Origin: Paralysiella testudinis
GTDB taxonomy: Bacteria > Pseudomonadota > Gammaproteobacteria > Burkholderiales > Neisseriaceae
Assembly: GCF_016894345.1 (NCBI RefSeq)
Contig: NZ_CP069798.1
Span: forward strand, 372,001 to 436,000
Length of the DNA: 64,000 nt
Reading direction: 5' to 3'
Below the pieces are notes generated by a model. The model was not told the origin of the DNA, did no database searches, and saw only the letters and a list, made by a program, of their open reading frames with translations. The translations under genes and the position numbers were made by a program. Every line of letters begins with the position of its first letter. Position 1 is the first letter of the stretch. Positions 8,326 to 17,704 of this stretch are shown piece after piece.

Positions 8326-9234
8326 ATGCTGGACAAAATCGAAGCCTTAAAAGTGTTTTGCACCGCCGCCGAAACCTTGCAATTTAAGGAAACCGCCATT
8401 CGTTTGGCAGTGTCGCCGCCGGTGATTACGCGCATGATGGCGGCGCTGGAAGACGAATTGGGCGAGCCGCTGTTTCAACGCAACACACGCCAAATCGTGC
8501 TCACCGATTTCGGCGCGCAATTTTTGCCGCAAGCACAGCAATTATTGGAAGAAAGCGAGCGCCTGTTTGCCGCCGGCCGTCACCGCCATGCCGATGAAAT
8601 GGCCGGGCTGGTGCGCATTACCGTGCCCGATTTGCCCGACGAACACGCCGTGTTGCGCGAATTGCTCACCGCACTTCAGGCATATCCGAAGCTGGTGCTA
8701 GATTGGCGCCGCGATACCGTGCGGCTGAACGTGGTGCAGGAGCAAATCGACATCGGCGTGCGCATCGGCATGCTCGCCGACAGCCGCCTGATTGCCCGCA
8801 AAATCGGCGAAACCAGCGAACAAATCGTGATTTCGCCAAATTTATTGCACCGCTTGGGCAAGCCGAAAGACTTCGCCGATTTGCAGAAAAACTACCCGCT
8901 CGCTGCCGTGCTCAACCACAACAACGGCCGCGCCGATACGTGGTATATCAACGAAAACCTGCAATTCACCCCAAGCAAACCGCACTTTGTCGGCAGCCAT
9001 ATCCACAACGCCCTACAAGCCGCGCTGGCGGGCAACGCCGTGTCGCAGCAGCTCGATTGGATGGCGGCGCCGCATTTGCTGAGCGGCGAATTGGTGGAGC
9101 TGTTTGCCGAAGTGCCGAAAATCCGCTGGCCGGTGTCGATCTACCGCCCGCAGCGGGTGGTCACGCCGGGGCGGGTGAAGGTGGTGTTTGATTTGTTGGC
9201 CGAGATTTTGGGCAAACGGTTTGGCCAAAAATAA
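8326..9234 (+). CDS. LysR-family transcriptional regulator
   Basis: A 302-aa regulator. Residues 1-60 form the winged helix-turn-helix (MLDKIEALKVFCTAAE, AVSPPVITRMMAALEDELG, LFQRNTRQIVLTDFG), followed by a linker helix and the periplasmic-binding-like effector domain. An ATG at 8326 is preceded by GAGGAAA and gives the standard LysR N-terminus, so I prefer it to an upstream frame start at 8278. The gene diverges from the hydrolase cluster 8137-5971. By the usual LysR rule it senses a small molecule and controls that cluster. Confidence 0.93.
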   Translation: MLDKIEALKVFCTAAETLQFKETAIRLAVSPPVITRMMAALEDELGEPLFQRNTRQIVLTDFGAQFLPQAQQLLEESERLFAAGRHRHADEMAGLVRITVPDLPDEHAVLRELLTALQAYPKLVLDWRRDTVRLNVVQEQIDIGVRIGMLADSRLIARKIGETSEQIVISPNLLHRLGKPKDFADLQKNYPLAAVLNHNNGRADTWYINENLQFTPSKPHFVGSHIHNALQAALAGNAVSQQLDWMAAPHLLSGELVELFAEVPKIRWPVSIYRPQRVVTPGRVKVVFDLLAEILGKRFGQK

Positions 9235-9261
9235 AGGCTGCCTGAAAGTTTCAGGCAGCCT
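9235..9261. terminator. Uptake-sequence hairpin between convergent genes
   Basis: AGGCTGCCTGAAA and TTTCAGGCAGCCT are separated by a single base, directly after the LysR stop and before the gltL stop. It probably terminates in both directions. Confidence 0.75.
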
Positions 9262-9279
9262 AGCGTCACCACGCAATCC

Positions 9280-10038
9280 TCAATGATTGAGAATTTTAGA
9301 CAAGAATTGTTGTGCGCGTTCGCTGCGCGGGCTGCCGAAGAAGTCGTCTTTGCTGCAGTCTTCCACAATTTGGCCGGCATCCATAAAAATCACCCGGTTG
9401 GCCACTTGTTTGGCAAAGCCCATTTCGTGGGTTACCACCATCATGGTCATGCCTTCTTTGGCCAAGCCCACCATCACATCCAGCACTTCGTTGATCATTT
9501 CGGGATCCAGCGCCGAAGTGGGCTCGTCAAACAGCATGGCAATCGGGTCCATGCACAAGGCACGGGCAATGGCCACGCGCTGTTGCTGGCCACCGGACAA
9601 TTCGGCCGGGTATTTGTGCGCATGTTGGCTCAAGCCCACGCGATCCAAATAAGCCAGCCCTTTTTTGCGCGCTTCTTCTTTGCTGCGCCCCAACACCTTG
9701 ATTTGCGCCACGGTGAGATTGTCGGTGATGCTTAAGTGCGGAAATAGCTCGAAATGCTGGAACACCATGCCCACGCGGCTGCGCAGTTTGGGCAAATCGG
9801 TTTTGGGGTGGCCTACCGAAGTGCCGTCAACATGAATATCGCCTTTTTGAAACGGCTCCAGCCCGTTTACGCATTTAATCAGCGTAGACTTGCCGCTGCC
9901 GGAAGGGCCGCACACCACCACCACATCGCCTTTGCTGATGCGGGTATTGCAGGCGGTGAGTACTTGGAAGTCGCCATACCATTTGTTGACATCGTTGATT
10001 TCAATCATGGTGTTTTGGTTTGTGTTGTTTTGGCTCAT
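9280..10038 (-). CDS. gltL: Glutamate/aspartate ABC transporter ATPase GltL
   Basis: A 252-aa ATPase of a polar amino-acid importer. Seen: Walker [11 protein letters not shown]-loop [12 protein letters not shown], signature [15 protein letters not shown], Walker [17 protein letters not shown] and the switch His in VVTHEMGFA. It closely resembles E. coli GltL, including [10 protein letters not shown] near the start. The annotated start overlaps the gltK stop (ATGA); an in-frame ATG ten codons later gives the usual family N-terminus and is an alternative. It is the last gene of gltIJKL. Confidence 0.93.
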   Translation of the reverse strand: MSQNNTNQNTMIEINDVNKWYGDFQVLTACNTRISKGDVVVVCGPSGSGKSTLIKCVNGLEPFQKGDIHVDGTSVGHPKTDLPKLRSRVGMVFQHFELFPHLSITDNLTVAQIKVLGRSKEEARKKGLAYLDRVGLSQHAHKYPAELSGGQQQRVAIARALCMDPIAMLFDEPTSALDPEMINEVLDVMVGLAKEGMTMMVVTHEMGFAKQVANRVIFMDAGQIVEDCSKDDFFGSPRSERAQQFLSKILNH

Positions 10039-10709
10039 GTGCGCAACCTTTTCTGTAATTGTTTCACCCCGTAGGTGGCGGTGGCGCTCACCAGGAAATA
10101 CACCACACCGGCAAACAAAATATACGGGGTAAGCATGCCCATTAAATCGCCGCGCACGTAAGAGGCGCGGAAGAAATCAACCAAGCCGATGGCAAACACC
10201 AGCGTGGTGTCTTGGAATAAAATAATGCTTTGCTGCAAAATCAGCGGCAGCATTTTGCGAAACGCCTGCGGCAGAATCACTAAGCGCATGGTTTGTGAAT
10301 AGGTCATCCCCAGCGCCTTGGCCGCATTCACCTGCCCTTTGCTGATCGATTGAATACCCGCGCGCACCACTTCGGCAAAATAAGCGGCTTCAAACACCAT
10401 AAACGCCACCACGCACGAGGCAAACGCCACATCAATGGTGAGATAGCGCCCAGTGGCCCAGTTGTACATCATCGGCACGGCAAAATAAAACCAAATCAAT
10501 ACCAGCAGCAGCGGCACCGAGCGAAAATAATTCACATACAGCTTGGCCGGCACCGATAGCCACTTATAAGGCGACAGCCGCGCCAAGGCCAAAAAAGTGC
10601 CGATTAAAAGGCCGCCCACCACCGCAAACGCCACCACTTCCAGCGTGGTGGTGATGCCCGCAATCAAGCCGGGGGCGGCTGCCTGTAGTTCTGCAAATCC
10701 GAAAGCCAT
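10035..10709 (-). CDS. gltK: Glutamate/aspartate ABC transporter permease GltK
   Basis: A 224-aa inner-membrane permease of the HisM/GltK type with about five helices. Seen: the N-terminal [22 protein letters not shown] segment, [15 protein letters not shown], and the ATPase-contact EAA loop [23 protein letters not shown]. It starts one base after the gltJ stop with GGAGGG upstream, and its stop overlaps gltL. It forms the membrane pore with GltJ. Confidence 0.93.
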   Translation of the reverse strand: MAFGFAELQAAAPGLIAGITTTLEVVAFAVVGGLLIGTFLALARLSPYKWLSVPAKLYVNYFRSVPLLLVLIWFYFAVPMMYNWATGRYLTIDVAFASCVVAFMVFEAAYFAEVVRAGIQSISKGQVNAAKALGMTYSQTMRLVILPQAFRKMLPLILQQSIILFQDTTLVFAIGLVDFFRASYVRGDLMGMLTPYILFAGVVYFLVSATATYGVKQLQKRLRT

Positions 10710-10710
10710 A

Positions 10711-11454
10711 TTATTTACCCTCCGCCATCAGGCCGGGCACACGGAAACGGCGCTCCAGAAAGTTCATAAACACAATCAGCCCCATATTGATCACCAAATA
10801 AATCAAGGTGGCGTAGGTGTAGATTTCAAAATTGTTTTGCGTGTATTCGGCAATGGTTTTGGTTTGGCTGATTAATTCGGCCACGCCCACCAACGAAGCC
10901 ACAGACGCATTTTTAAAGCAGTTGGTGAGCTCTGAGCTTAGCGGCGGCAAAATCACCCGGAAAGCCTGCGGCAGCAATACCTGGCGATACACTTGCGCAG
11001 TGCTGAAGCCCAAAGCATAAGCGGCATTGCCCTGCCCGCGCGGCAGCGATTGGATGCCCGTGCGCACCTGCTCGCAAATGCGTGCGGCGGTAAATAGCCC
11101 CAAGCCGATGCTGGCCGAAATCATGGCCGAGGTATTCGGTGCCAAGCCGAAAAACCACCACTGGCGCACCGATTCGGGCAAAAAGCCCGGCACCACGTAA
11201 TACCAAATAAACAGCTGAATCAGCAGCGGCACATTGCGAAACAAGGTGACATAAGCGGTGGCCACACGCTGCGCGTTTTTGGACGGCAAAGTGCGCATAA
11301 TGCCCAACACCGTGCCCAAGGCCAGCGCAATCACCCACGCCACCGTGCCAATCACAAACAACCAGCCCAGACCAGACAATACCCAATGCAGGTAGAGCTG
11401 GTCGCCCAAGCCGGTGGGGTCGAATAACACGCCCCAATTCCAAGAGTAGCCCAT
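10711..11454 (-). CDS. gltJ: Glutamate/aspartate ABC transporter permease GltJ
   Basis: A 247-aa inner-membrane permease paired with GltK. Seen: the WNWGVLFDP start typical of GltJ, FRNVPLLIQLFIWYYVVPG, ARICEQVRTGIQSLPRGQ (EAA loop) and a C-terminal ERRFRVPG. An upstream GTG at 11469 is possible, but the ATG at 11454 with GAGG upstream matches the family start better. It follows gltI after a 350-base gap holding an inverted repeat and a strong terminator, so it probably receives only read-through or has its own promoter. Confidence 0.92.
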   Translation of the reverse strand: MGYSWNWGVLFDPTGLGDQLYLHWVLSGLGWLFVIGTVAWVIALALGTVLGIMRTLPSKNAQRVATAYVTLFRNVPLLIQLFIWYYVVPGFLPESVRQWWFFGLAPNTSAMISASIGLGLFTAARICEQVRTGIQSLPRGQGNAAYALGFSTAQVYRQVLLPQAFRVILPPLSSELTNCFKNASVASLVGVAELISQTKTIAEYTQNNFEIYTYATLIYLVINMGLIVFMNFLERRFRVPGLMAEGK

Positions 11455-11557
11455 AAAATCATGCCTCACGATAAAACGAATGTGTTTTGATGCCGGCTTT
11501 TGGCAACAGCCAAGGCTTTTGCAAAATACCGTTTAGCCTGCAAAAATCTTTCCAGCT

Positions 11558-11660
11558 CGTCATTCCGGCGTAGGCCGGAATCCATACCTGCAAACATAAT
11601 AAATTGATTTGAAATTCATTTATTCTCGAACAGTGGATTCCGGCCTACGCCGGAATGACG
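11558..11660. repeat. dRS3-like 27-bp inverted repeat pair
   Basis: Two perfect 27-bp copies in opposite orientation (11558-11584 and 11634-11660), each with the form GTCATTCC ... GGAATCCA, flank a 49-base AT-rich centre. The form resembles the neisserial dRS3 repeats of intergenic mosaic elements, but with a CCGGCGTAGGCCGG core. Confidence 0.7.
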
Positions 11661-11732
11661 GATTCGGGCATTTTTCATCAATCTATGAAGAATTTTGCAA
11701 AGGTTTCAGCCACAACAAAACCACACTGCCAT

Positions 11733-11770
11733 AAAAAAACCAGTGGCCGCCGCGATGGCGGCGCCCACTG
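11733..11770 (-). terminator. Intrinsic terminator after gltI
   Basis: Read on the minus strand, a GC-rich stem of about 13 bp (CAGTGG...CCACTG) is followed by a run of seven T, the classic rho-independent form. It lies 40 bases past the gltI stop and upstream of gltJ, and would favour more binding protein than permease. Confidence 0.85.
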
Positions 11771-11810
11771 ATTGCCCGCTTGGGCGCTTATGTCTGCCGA
11801 TGCTGCTGCC

Positions 11811-12776
11811 TTATGGCGCGGCTTGGTCTGTGGGGTTGGTAATAATTGCTTTTACCTGCTCAGACATCGGGAAGTTCAGGTTCATGTTTTTCGGCGGAAT
11901 CGGGCTTTCAAACCAGGTTTTATACATGCCGTTCACATCGCCTGATTTGTAAGTGGCGGCCAAGGTGTCGTCGACCAGCTTTTTAAAGCCGGCATCACCT
12001 TTGCGCACCATACAGCCGTAGCGCTCAAACGACATCGGCTTGCCCACGATTTCCCATTTTTCCGGATCGGCCGACTTGGCGCGCTCACCAGCCAGCAGGA
12101 TATCGTCCATCATAAACGCCTGTGCGCGGCCATTTATCAACATCAAAGCACCTTCGCCGTGGTCTTTGGCGGAGATGATGTTCATGCCCAATTTGTCTTT
12201 TTCATTGTATTCGCGCAGCAGGCGCTCAGATGTGGTGCCGGCGGTGGTGACCACGGTTTTGCCTTTCAAATCGGGGAAGTCTTTGATGCCGGAATCTTTG
12301 GCGGTGAGCAGGCGGGTGCCGATTTCAAAGAAGGCGTTGGAGAAATCCACCTGCTTTTGGCGTTCGGGGTTGTTGGTGGTGGAGCCGCACTCCAAATCCA
12401 CAGTGCCGTTGCTCACCAAAGGAATGCGGTTTTGCGAAGTAACCAAGTTATAGCGCACTTTCAAATCCGGCATATTCAGCTCTTTTTTTACCGCTTCCAC
12501 CACGCGCAGCTGCAAATCGTGCGCATAGCCCACCGGCTGGCCGGGCTGGTCGGCAATGTAGGAGAAAGGAATGGAAGAATCGCGGTAGCCCAATACGATG
12601 GTGCCGGATTGCTTGATTTTGTCCAGCGTACTCATCCCGGCGGAAGCGGCCGGCGCGGAAGCATCGCTGCCGGCAGCCGGTGCAGCGGCTTTTTCGCCAC
12701 CGCCACAAGCAGATAAGCCCATCAGTGCGGCCACAGCGGCCACGGCCAAGGTGTTGCGTTTCATGGTTTGCATCAT
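11811..12776 (-). CDS. gltI: Glutamate/aspartate ABC transporter substrate-binding lipoprotein GltI
   Basis: A 321-aa periplasmic binding protein. The N-terminus has a signal peptide with a lipobox (LMGLSACGG), then a low-complexity Ala/Ser/Gly linker to about residue 48, so it is probably anchored to a membrane. The mature part follows GltI closely: STLDKIKQSGTIVLGYRDSSIPFSY, SQNRIPLVSNGTVDLECGSTTNN, DLKGKTVVTTAGTTSE and NPIPPKN-like SPIPPKNMN. GAGG lies ten bases before the first ATG. It delivers glutamate/aspartate to GltJK. Confidence 0.93.
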   Translation of the reverse strand: MMQTMKRNTLAVAAVAALMGLSACGGGEKAAAPAAGSDASAPAASAGMSTLDKIKQSGTIVLGYRDSSIPFSYIADQPGQPVGYAHDLQLRVVEAVKKELNMPDLKVRYNLVTSQNRIPLVSNGTVDLECGSTTNNPERQKQVDFSNAFFEIGTRLLTAKDSGIKDFPDLKGKTVVTTAGTTSERLLREYNEKDKLGMNIISAKDHGEGALMLINGRAQAFMMDDILLAGERAKSADPEKWEIVGKPMSFERYGCMVRKGDAGFKKLVDDTLAATYKSGDVNGMYKTWFESPIPPKNMNLNFPMSEQVKAIITNPTDQAAP

Positions 12777-13065
12777 TGCGATTTTTCCTCTACAAATGTA
12801 ATTGGTGTGATTGTTTTACCGAATTATCTCGGCAAATATGGTGTTATCTTAACGCATGTAAAAAAAAATTCACAACCGATTTACTTGTGCAGCGCAATAA
12901 AATAAACACTTCCACCCAATATCTGCCCAAATCAGGCGCATTACATTAGGATTACATCAAACTACGCTAGTTTTCATGCCTTGAATACTTAACAGCCTTG
13001 TTTGACGGCAAGATTGTTTTATTATTCATATCAGAATATTTATTTAGAAAAAAGTTGGCAGCATT
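12777..13065. other. Intergenic region upstream of gltI
   Basis: This AT-rich stretch contains no convincing reading frame. It must hold the gltI promoter, reading leftwards. A hairpin marks its right end. I see no further structure. Confidence 0.4.
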
Positions 13066-13115
13066 AAAAATGCGCTGCATTATGGCTGTATTTGCCATGA
13101 TGCAGCGCATTTTAT
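13066..13115. terminator. Strong bidirectional hairpin after hisB
   Basis: A long stem with arms around TGCGCTGCAT and ATGGC pairs with its complement across a seven-base loop. A-runs before and T-runs after the stem make it a plausible intrinsic terminator in both directions. It lies 35 bases after the hisB stop. Confidence 0.75.
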
Positions 13116-13149
13116 TTTCAGGCAGCCTTTAGCACCTGCTCGCTGTATT

Positions 13150-13743
13150 TTAAGCGGTGAGCGTGCCTTTGGTAGACGGCATCACGCCCGCCATGCGCTC
13201 ATCAAACGCCACCGCCATGCGCAAGGCGCGGCCAAAGGCTTTGAAGACGGTTTCGGCTTGGTGGTGGGCGTTGATGCCGCGCAGATTGTCGATGTGCAGC
13301 GTCATCATGCTGTGGTTGACCAAGCCGTGGAAAAACTCGCTAAACAAGTCAACATCAAACCGGCCGATGGCGGCGCGGGTGAAGTCGATATTGTAGGTGA
13401 GCCCGGGGCGGCCGGACAAATCGAGCACCACGCGACTTAGGGCTTCGTCTAGCGGCACATAGCTCATGCCGTAGCGGGTAATGCCCACTTTGTCGCCCAA
13501 GGCTTGCTTAAGCGCCTGCCCTAAGGTGATGCCGATGTCTTCCACGGTATGGTGGTCGTCGATATGGGTGTCACCACGGGCGACAATGTCCAAATCAATC
13601 AGGCCGTGGCGGCTGATTTGGTCGAGCATATGATCCAGAAACGGCACGCCGGTGTCGAAGCGGCCAATACCTTTGCCGTCGAGGTTGAGGGATACGGTGA
13701 TTTGGGTTTCGCTGGTGTTGCGGGTTACGGTAGCAGTTCGCAT
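13150..13743 (-). CDS. hisB: Imidazoleglycerol-phosphate dehydratase HisB
   Basis: A 197-aa manganese enzyme for the dehydration step of histidine synthesis. Seen: the metal-binding motifs [11 protein letters not shown] and [17 protein letters not shown], the FLDHML strand and [12 protein letters not shown]. It is monofunctional, without the N-terminal phosphatase domain found in enteric HisB. It begins five bases after hisC ends, so the two are co-transcribed, at a locus separate from hisHAFIE. Confidence 0.97.
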   Translation of the reverse strand: MRTATVTRNTSETQITVSLNLDGKGIGRFDTGVPFLDHMLDQISRHGLIDLDIVARGDTHIDDHHTVEDIGITLGQALKQALGDKVGITRYGMSYVPLDEALSRVVLDLSGRPGLTYNIDFTRAAIGRFDVDLFSEFFHGLVNHSMMTLHIDNLRGINAHHQAETVFKAFGRALRMAVAFDERMAGVMPSTKGTLTA

Positions 13744-13748
13744 GGTGG

Positions 13749-14822
13749 TTAGGGGTTTCCGTACAGTTCGTCGATTATATTCAATACTTTTTGGTTTTGC
13801 TCAGGCAGCCCGATGGTGATGCGCACGCATTGATCCAGCAATGGGTGCATACCGTGCAGCTTTTTAATCAGGATGTTTTGCGCATACAGTTTATCAAACA
13901 AGGCTTGGGCATCGGGCACGCGCAGGGTGAGAAAATTGGCTTCAGACGGGAAATCCTGAATGCACGGATGCGCGTGCAAGGCCGTGCGCATACGCTCGCG
14001 CTCGCCTTTGAGGCGGCTGATGTTTTCGTTGATAAAAGGCTGGTATTGCAAGGCAAATTCCGCTGCGCACAGGCTGAGCTGGTTCATATTATACGGCGGG
14101 ATGATTTTTTTAAGCTCATCTAAAATGGCCGCCGGGCCGCAGGCATAGCCGATGCGCAGCCCGGCAAAGCCGATTTTGCTCAGGGTGCGCAGCACCACCA
14201 AATTGGGGATTTGCCCGGCTTGGCTTAAAAAGCTGTCGGACGAAAAAGCGCCATAGGCTTCGTCTACCACCACAATGCCCGGCGTGGCGGCGATAATGGC
14301 TTCTACTTTTTCACGCGCAAAGCGCCCGCCGGTGGGGTTGTTGGGATAGGCCACAAACACCAGCGCAGGCTGATGCTCTTTGATGGCCGCCAGCATGGCG
14401 TCCAAATCCATGGTGAAATCCGGTCGCAGTGGCACGCCGATAAATTCTAGCCCGAAAAATTCGGCGTTTACGCGGTACATCACAAACGAAGGCGCCGGTG
14501 CCAGCACTTTGGCACCGGGTTTGGATACCAACATGGTGAGCCGCTCAATCAATTCGTCCGAACCATTGCCCAGCACCAATGACGCATCGGCGGGAATGGC
14601 ATAGGTGTCGCGCAGCACTTGCAGCAAGCCGCAACTGCCGGGGTTGGGGTAAAGGCGAATGGGTGCCGCAGCCAGCGCCCGCCCCAGCTCTTTTTTCATG
14701 TCTTCAGGGTAGTCGTAAGGGCTTTCCATGGCGTCGAGTTTGATAAAGCCGGCGGGCACATCGGCCACGGCATAGGCTTTCATTTGCTGAATATCAGAAC
14801 GGATATAATTGGCGGTACTCAT
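13749..14822 (-). CDS. hisC: Histidinol-phosphate aminotransferase HisC
   Basis: A 357-aa PLP-dependent class I/II aminotransferase converting imidazole acetol phosphate to histidinol phosphate. Seen: the [11 protein letters not shown] motif, [20 protein letters not shown] with the PLP-contacting Asp and Tyr, the Schiff-base Lys in [15 protein letters not shown], and the C-terminal RITIG. The length is typical. It is the upstream partner of hisB. The 290-base gap to phoH holds single uptake-like sequences and should contain the promoters for both directions. Confidence 0.95.
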   Translation of the reverse strand: MSTANYIRSDIQQMKAYAVADVPAGFIKLDAMESPYDYPEDMKKELGRALAAAPIRLYPNPGSCGLLQVLRDTYAIPADASLVLGNGSDELIERLTMLVSKPGAKVLAPAPSFVMYRVNAEFFGLEFIGVPLRPDFTMDLDAMLAAIKEHQPALVFVAYPNNPTGGRFAREKVEAIIAATPGIVVVDEAYGAFSSDSFLSQAGQIPNLVVLRTLSKIGFAGLRIGYACGPAAILDELKKIIPPYNMNQLSLCAAEFALQYQPFINENISRLKGERERMRTALHAHPCIQDFPSEANFLTLRVPDAQALFDKLYAQNILIKKLHGMHPLLDQCVRITIGLPEQNQKVLNIIDELYGNP

Positions 14823-15113
14823 GATGGCTCTCTAGCGGTATATTGATGTGGTGCACAGGGTGACAAGACAGCAGCCGGGGCGCTGATAATGCCCAATGTA
14901 ACACACTCTAGACAAGGCTTGGAAGCCGCCACCGATGATGCTGTGCACAATATAGGCCGCTTTCAGGCAGCCTAGGATGGATGGATTTTCTTCAGGTAGC
15001 TTTCTGAAAGCCGGGCAATACCCTTGATTTTTTAAGCGGCGGCTGTCACATTAGCTACTTTAGATGTCTTGCCTGCCCACTTGATTTACCGGTAGGCTTA
15101 CCAGGAAGCCCGC

Positions 15114-16076
15114 ATGACCCACACCGTCCACTTTCGGCTGGAACAGCTTGACAACCCCGCCATGCAGCGCTTGTGCGGCGCACTCGATGCCAATTTGCAC
15201 ACCTTAGCGCGCGCACTTGAGGTTGAAATCAGCCGCCGTTTCGACCAATTCACCTTCTTGGGCGAGCAAGCACACGCCGCTCGCCGCGCACTGGAAGCCT
15301 TGGCGCTGTTGGCGCAAAGCCGCGACATCAGCGACAACGACATCCAACTGGCCGCCGTGGAAGCCAAAACCGCCGATGCCCACTACGAAGCACAAACCCA
15401 CGAACACGCCTACCATTTCCGCACTCGCCGCGGCAATATCGGCGGACGCACGCCACGCCAAAACGGCTATATCCGCGCCCTGCTCAACCACGATGTGGTG
15501 TTTGGCTTGGGGCCGGCGGGCACCGGCAAAACCTATCTGGCCGTGGCCGCCGCCGTGGATGCGATGGAAAAACACCAAGTTGAGCGCATTGTGTTGGTGC
15601 GCCCGGCGGTGGAAGCGGGCGAAAAACTGGGCTTTTTGCCCGGCGATTTGGCGCAAAAAGTCGACCCCTATCTGCGCCCGCTCTACGATGCCCTCTACGA
15701 TTTAATGGGCTTTGACCGCGTAACCAAATTGCTGGAAAAAGGGCTGATTGAAATCGCTCCCTTGGCCTATATGCGCGGGCGCACCCTCAACGGCGCTTAT
15801 GTGATTTTAGATGAAGCGCAAAACACCACCCCCGAACAAATGAAAATGTTCCTCACCCGCATCGGTTTTGGTGCCAAAGCCGTGATTACGGGCGACGTCA
15901 CCCAAATCGATCTGCCGCGGCATATTAAAAGCGGCTTGAAAGACGCACGCGAGAAACTGGCCAATATCGAAGGTATCTACTTCCACGTATTCACCAGCGA
16001 AGACGTGGTGCGCCACCCGCTGGTGCAGAAAATCGTGGATGCCTACGATGCCGCCGATGCCAATACCTCTGCCTAA
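15114..16076 (+). CDS. phoH: PhoH-like ATPase/RNase
   Basis: A 320-aa cytoplasmic P-loop protein of the PhoH/YbeZ family, associated with RNA metabolism. It has an N-terminal KH-like helical region (1-110), Walker A GPAGTGKTYLA near residue 140, LVRPAVEAGEKLGFLPGD, and Walker B YVILDEAQNTTPEQMK. AGGAAG precedes the ATG. In many proteobacteria ybeY follows directly; here a DUF4126 gene and prmC follow. Confidence 0.93.
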   Translation: MTHTVHFRLEQLDNPAMQRLCGALDANLHTLARALEVEISRRFDQFTFLGEQAHAARRALEALALLAQSRDISDNDIQLAAVEAKTADAHYEAQTHEHAYHFRTRRGNIGGRTPRQNGYIRALLNHDVVFGLGPAGTGKTYLAVAAAVDAMEKHQVERIVLVRPAVEAGEKLGFLPGDLAQKVDPYLRPLYDALYDLMGFDRVTKLLEKGLIEIAPLAYMRGRTLNGAYVILDEAQNTTPEQMKMFLTRIGFGAKAVITGDVTQIDLPRHIKSGLKDAREKLANIEGIYFHVFTSEDVVRHPLVQKIVDAYDAADANTSA

Positions 16077-16147
16077 CGCCGGATATTGGCTGCCATTGCC
16101 AAACCAACGCTTTCAGGCAGCCTGAACCACCCGCACAAGGAACGACC

Positions 16148-16720
16148 ATGGACCTGAGCATCGAAACCTTAATCAGCATCGCCCTGGGCGTGGGGCTGGC
16201 CGCCAGCAGCGGCTTTCGCGTGTTTTTGCCCTTGTTTGCGCTCAGCTTATCGGCCTATTTCGGCTGGTGGCCGCTCAACGACAACTGGCAGTGGCTGGCC
16301 TCGCCCGCCGCCCTCACCATCTTGGGCGTGGCCACCGTGGCCGAAGTGGGCGCTTATTTGATTCCGTGGCTGGACAATGTGCTCGATTCCATTGCCATTC
16401 CGCTGGCCGGCGTGGCTGGCACCGTGGTGATGGCGTCCACCGTGGCCGACCTAAACCCAGCCATCACTTGGACGCTGGCGATTATTGCCGGCGGCGGCGC
16501 GGCCGCCGCCATCAAAACCGGCATGGGCGGCACGCGCTTGGCTTCCACGGCCACCACCGGCGGCCTGGCCAATCCGGTGGTGGCGGTGGCCGAAACCGGT
16601 GCCGGGCTGGTGTTAACACTGCTGTCTTTGCTGCTGCCGGTGTTGGCATTGGTATTGGTGGCGGGGCTCGGCTTCTGGCTGCTGCGCTTATATCGCCGCC
16701 GCCAACAACAACCCATCTAA
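16148..16720 (+). CDS. DUF4126 family membrane protein
   Basis: A 190-aa membrane protein of the DUF4126 family, function unknown. It starts MDLSIETLISIALGVGLAASSGFRVFLP, the recognisable opening of the family, and has about four to five hydrophobic segments. A Gly/Ala/Thr-rich stretch (GGTRLASTATTGGLANPVVA) follows and the protein ends in a basic tail. AGGAA lies before the ATG. It lies between phoH and prmC in the same orientation. Confidence 0.85.
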   Translation: MDLSIETLISIALGVGLAASSGFRVFLPLFALSLSAYFGWWPLNDNWQWLASPAALTILGVATVAEVGAYLIPWLDNVLDSIAIPLAGVAGTVVMASTVADLNPAITWTLAIIAGGGAAAAIKTGMGGTRLASTATTGGLANPVVAVAETGAGLVLTLLSLLLPVLALVLVAGLGFWLLRLYRRRQQQPI

Positions 16721-16731
16721 ACGGCCACACC

Positions 16732-17553
16732 ATGACCGAAACCCTAAACCACTGGCTGCAACACAGCGGCTTGCCGCGCAGCGAAGCGCGGATGCTGCTG
16801 CATCACCTATGCGGCTACAGCCACGCCCAAACCATCACCCGCAGCGATGAGCCGCTGCCCAGCACCTTTCAGGCAGCCTTAAACCAAGCCGCCGAACGCC
16901 GCCGCCGCGGCGAGCCAATGGCCTATATTGTGGGCGTGCGCGAATTTTACGGCCGCCCGTTTCAGGTAAACCCGGCGGTGCTGATTCCGCGCCCGGAAAC
17001 CGAACACCTGCTGGAAGCGGCGCTGGCCAAACTGCCGCCTAGCGGCGTATTGTGGGACTTGGGCACCGGCAGCGGCATTATCGCCGTGAGCGCCGCTTGC
17101 GAACGGCCAGACGCCCACATTTGGGCCAGCGACATCAGTGCCGCCGCGCTGGCGGTGGCGCAAAGCAATGCCCAAAACCTCAACGCCACCGTGCGCTTTG
17201 GCCACGGCAGCTGGTTTGCCGCCACACCGCAGCCGCCGCGCCAAAGTGTGGATGTGGTGGTATCCAACCCGCCCTATATCGACGCGGCCGATGCACATTT
17301 GCAGCAAGGCGACTTGCGCTTTGAGCCGCAAACCGCCCTTACCGATTTTAGCAACGGCCTCTCCGCCCTGCGCCAACTGGCCGCCGGTGCGCCCGGCTAC
17401 CTGAAACCCGGCGGCTGGCTGCTGCTGGAACACGGCTTTGACCAAGGCGCCGCTGTGCGCAACTTACTGGCCGAACACAGCTATGCCAACATCGCCACCC
17501 ACACCGACCTGGCCGGGCTGGACAGAATCACCTTGGGGCAATATCGGCTTTAA
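16732..17553 (+). CDS. prmC: Release factor glutamine methyltransferase PrmC
   Basis: A 273-aa SAM-dependent enzyme that methylates the GGQ glutamine of release factors; one substrate, RF2, is encoded at 58971-60075. Seen: the N-terminal helical domain, the IPRPETE linker, the SAM-binding LWDLGTGSGIIAVS, and the catalytic VVSNPPYI. I place the start at 16732, giving the normal N-terminus; the frame is open further upstream but that part overlaps the DUF4126 gene in another frame. An uptake sequence is embedded at about 16868-16879. Confidence 0.95.
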   Translation: MTETLNHWLQHSGLPRSEARMLLHHLCGYSHAQTITRSDEPLPSTFQAALNQAAERRRRGEPMAYIVGVREFYGRPFQVNPAVLIPRPETEHLLEAALAKLPPSGVLWDLGTGSGIIAVSAACERPDAHIWASDISAAALAVAQSNAQNLNATVRFGHGSWFAATPQPPRQSVDVVVSNPPYIDAADAHLQQGDLRFEPQTALTDFSNGLSALRQLAAGAPGYLKPGGWLLLEHGFDQGAAVRNLLAEHSYANIATHTDLAGLDRITLGQYRL

Positions 17554-17591
17554 CAATGTGAAGCGTGTTGTGTACGGCAAGGCCATATCAT

Positions 17592-17645
17592 AAGGCTGCC
17601 TGAAAGCATTTAAGCTGAACAACAGCATTGCTTTCAGGCAGCCTT
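17592..17645. terminator. Uptake-sequence hairpin between convergent genes
   Basis: AAGGCTGCCTGAAAGCA faces its complement across about 20 bases, a 17-bp stem between the prmC end and the end of the gene at 17705. Confidence 0.75.
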
Positions 17646-17704
17646 GATGGGTTGATGCACAATCTTCAGTTCATTTTCTTTGCGACAACGGCCAATCCCG
17701 CCGT

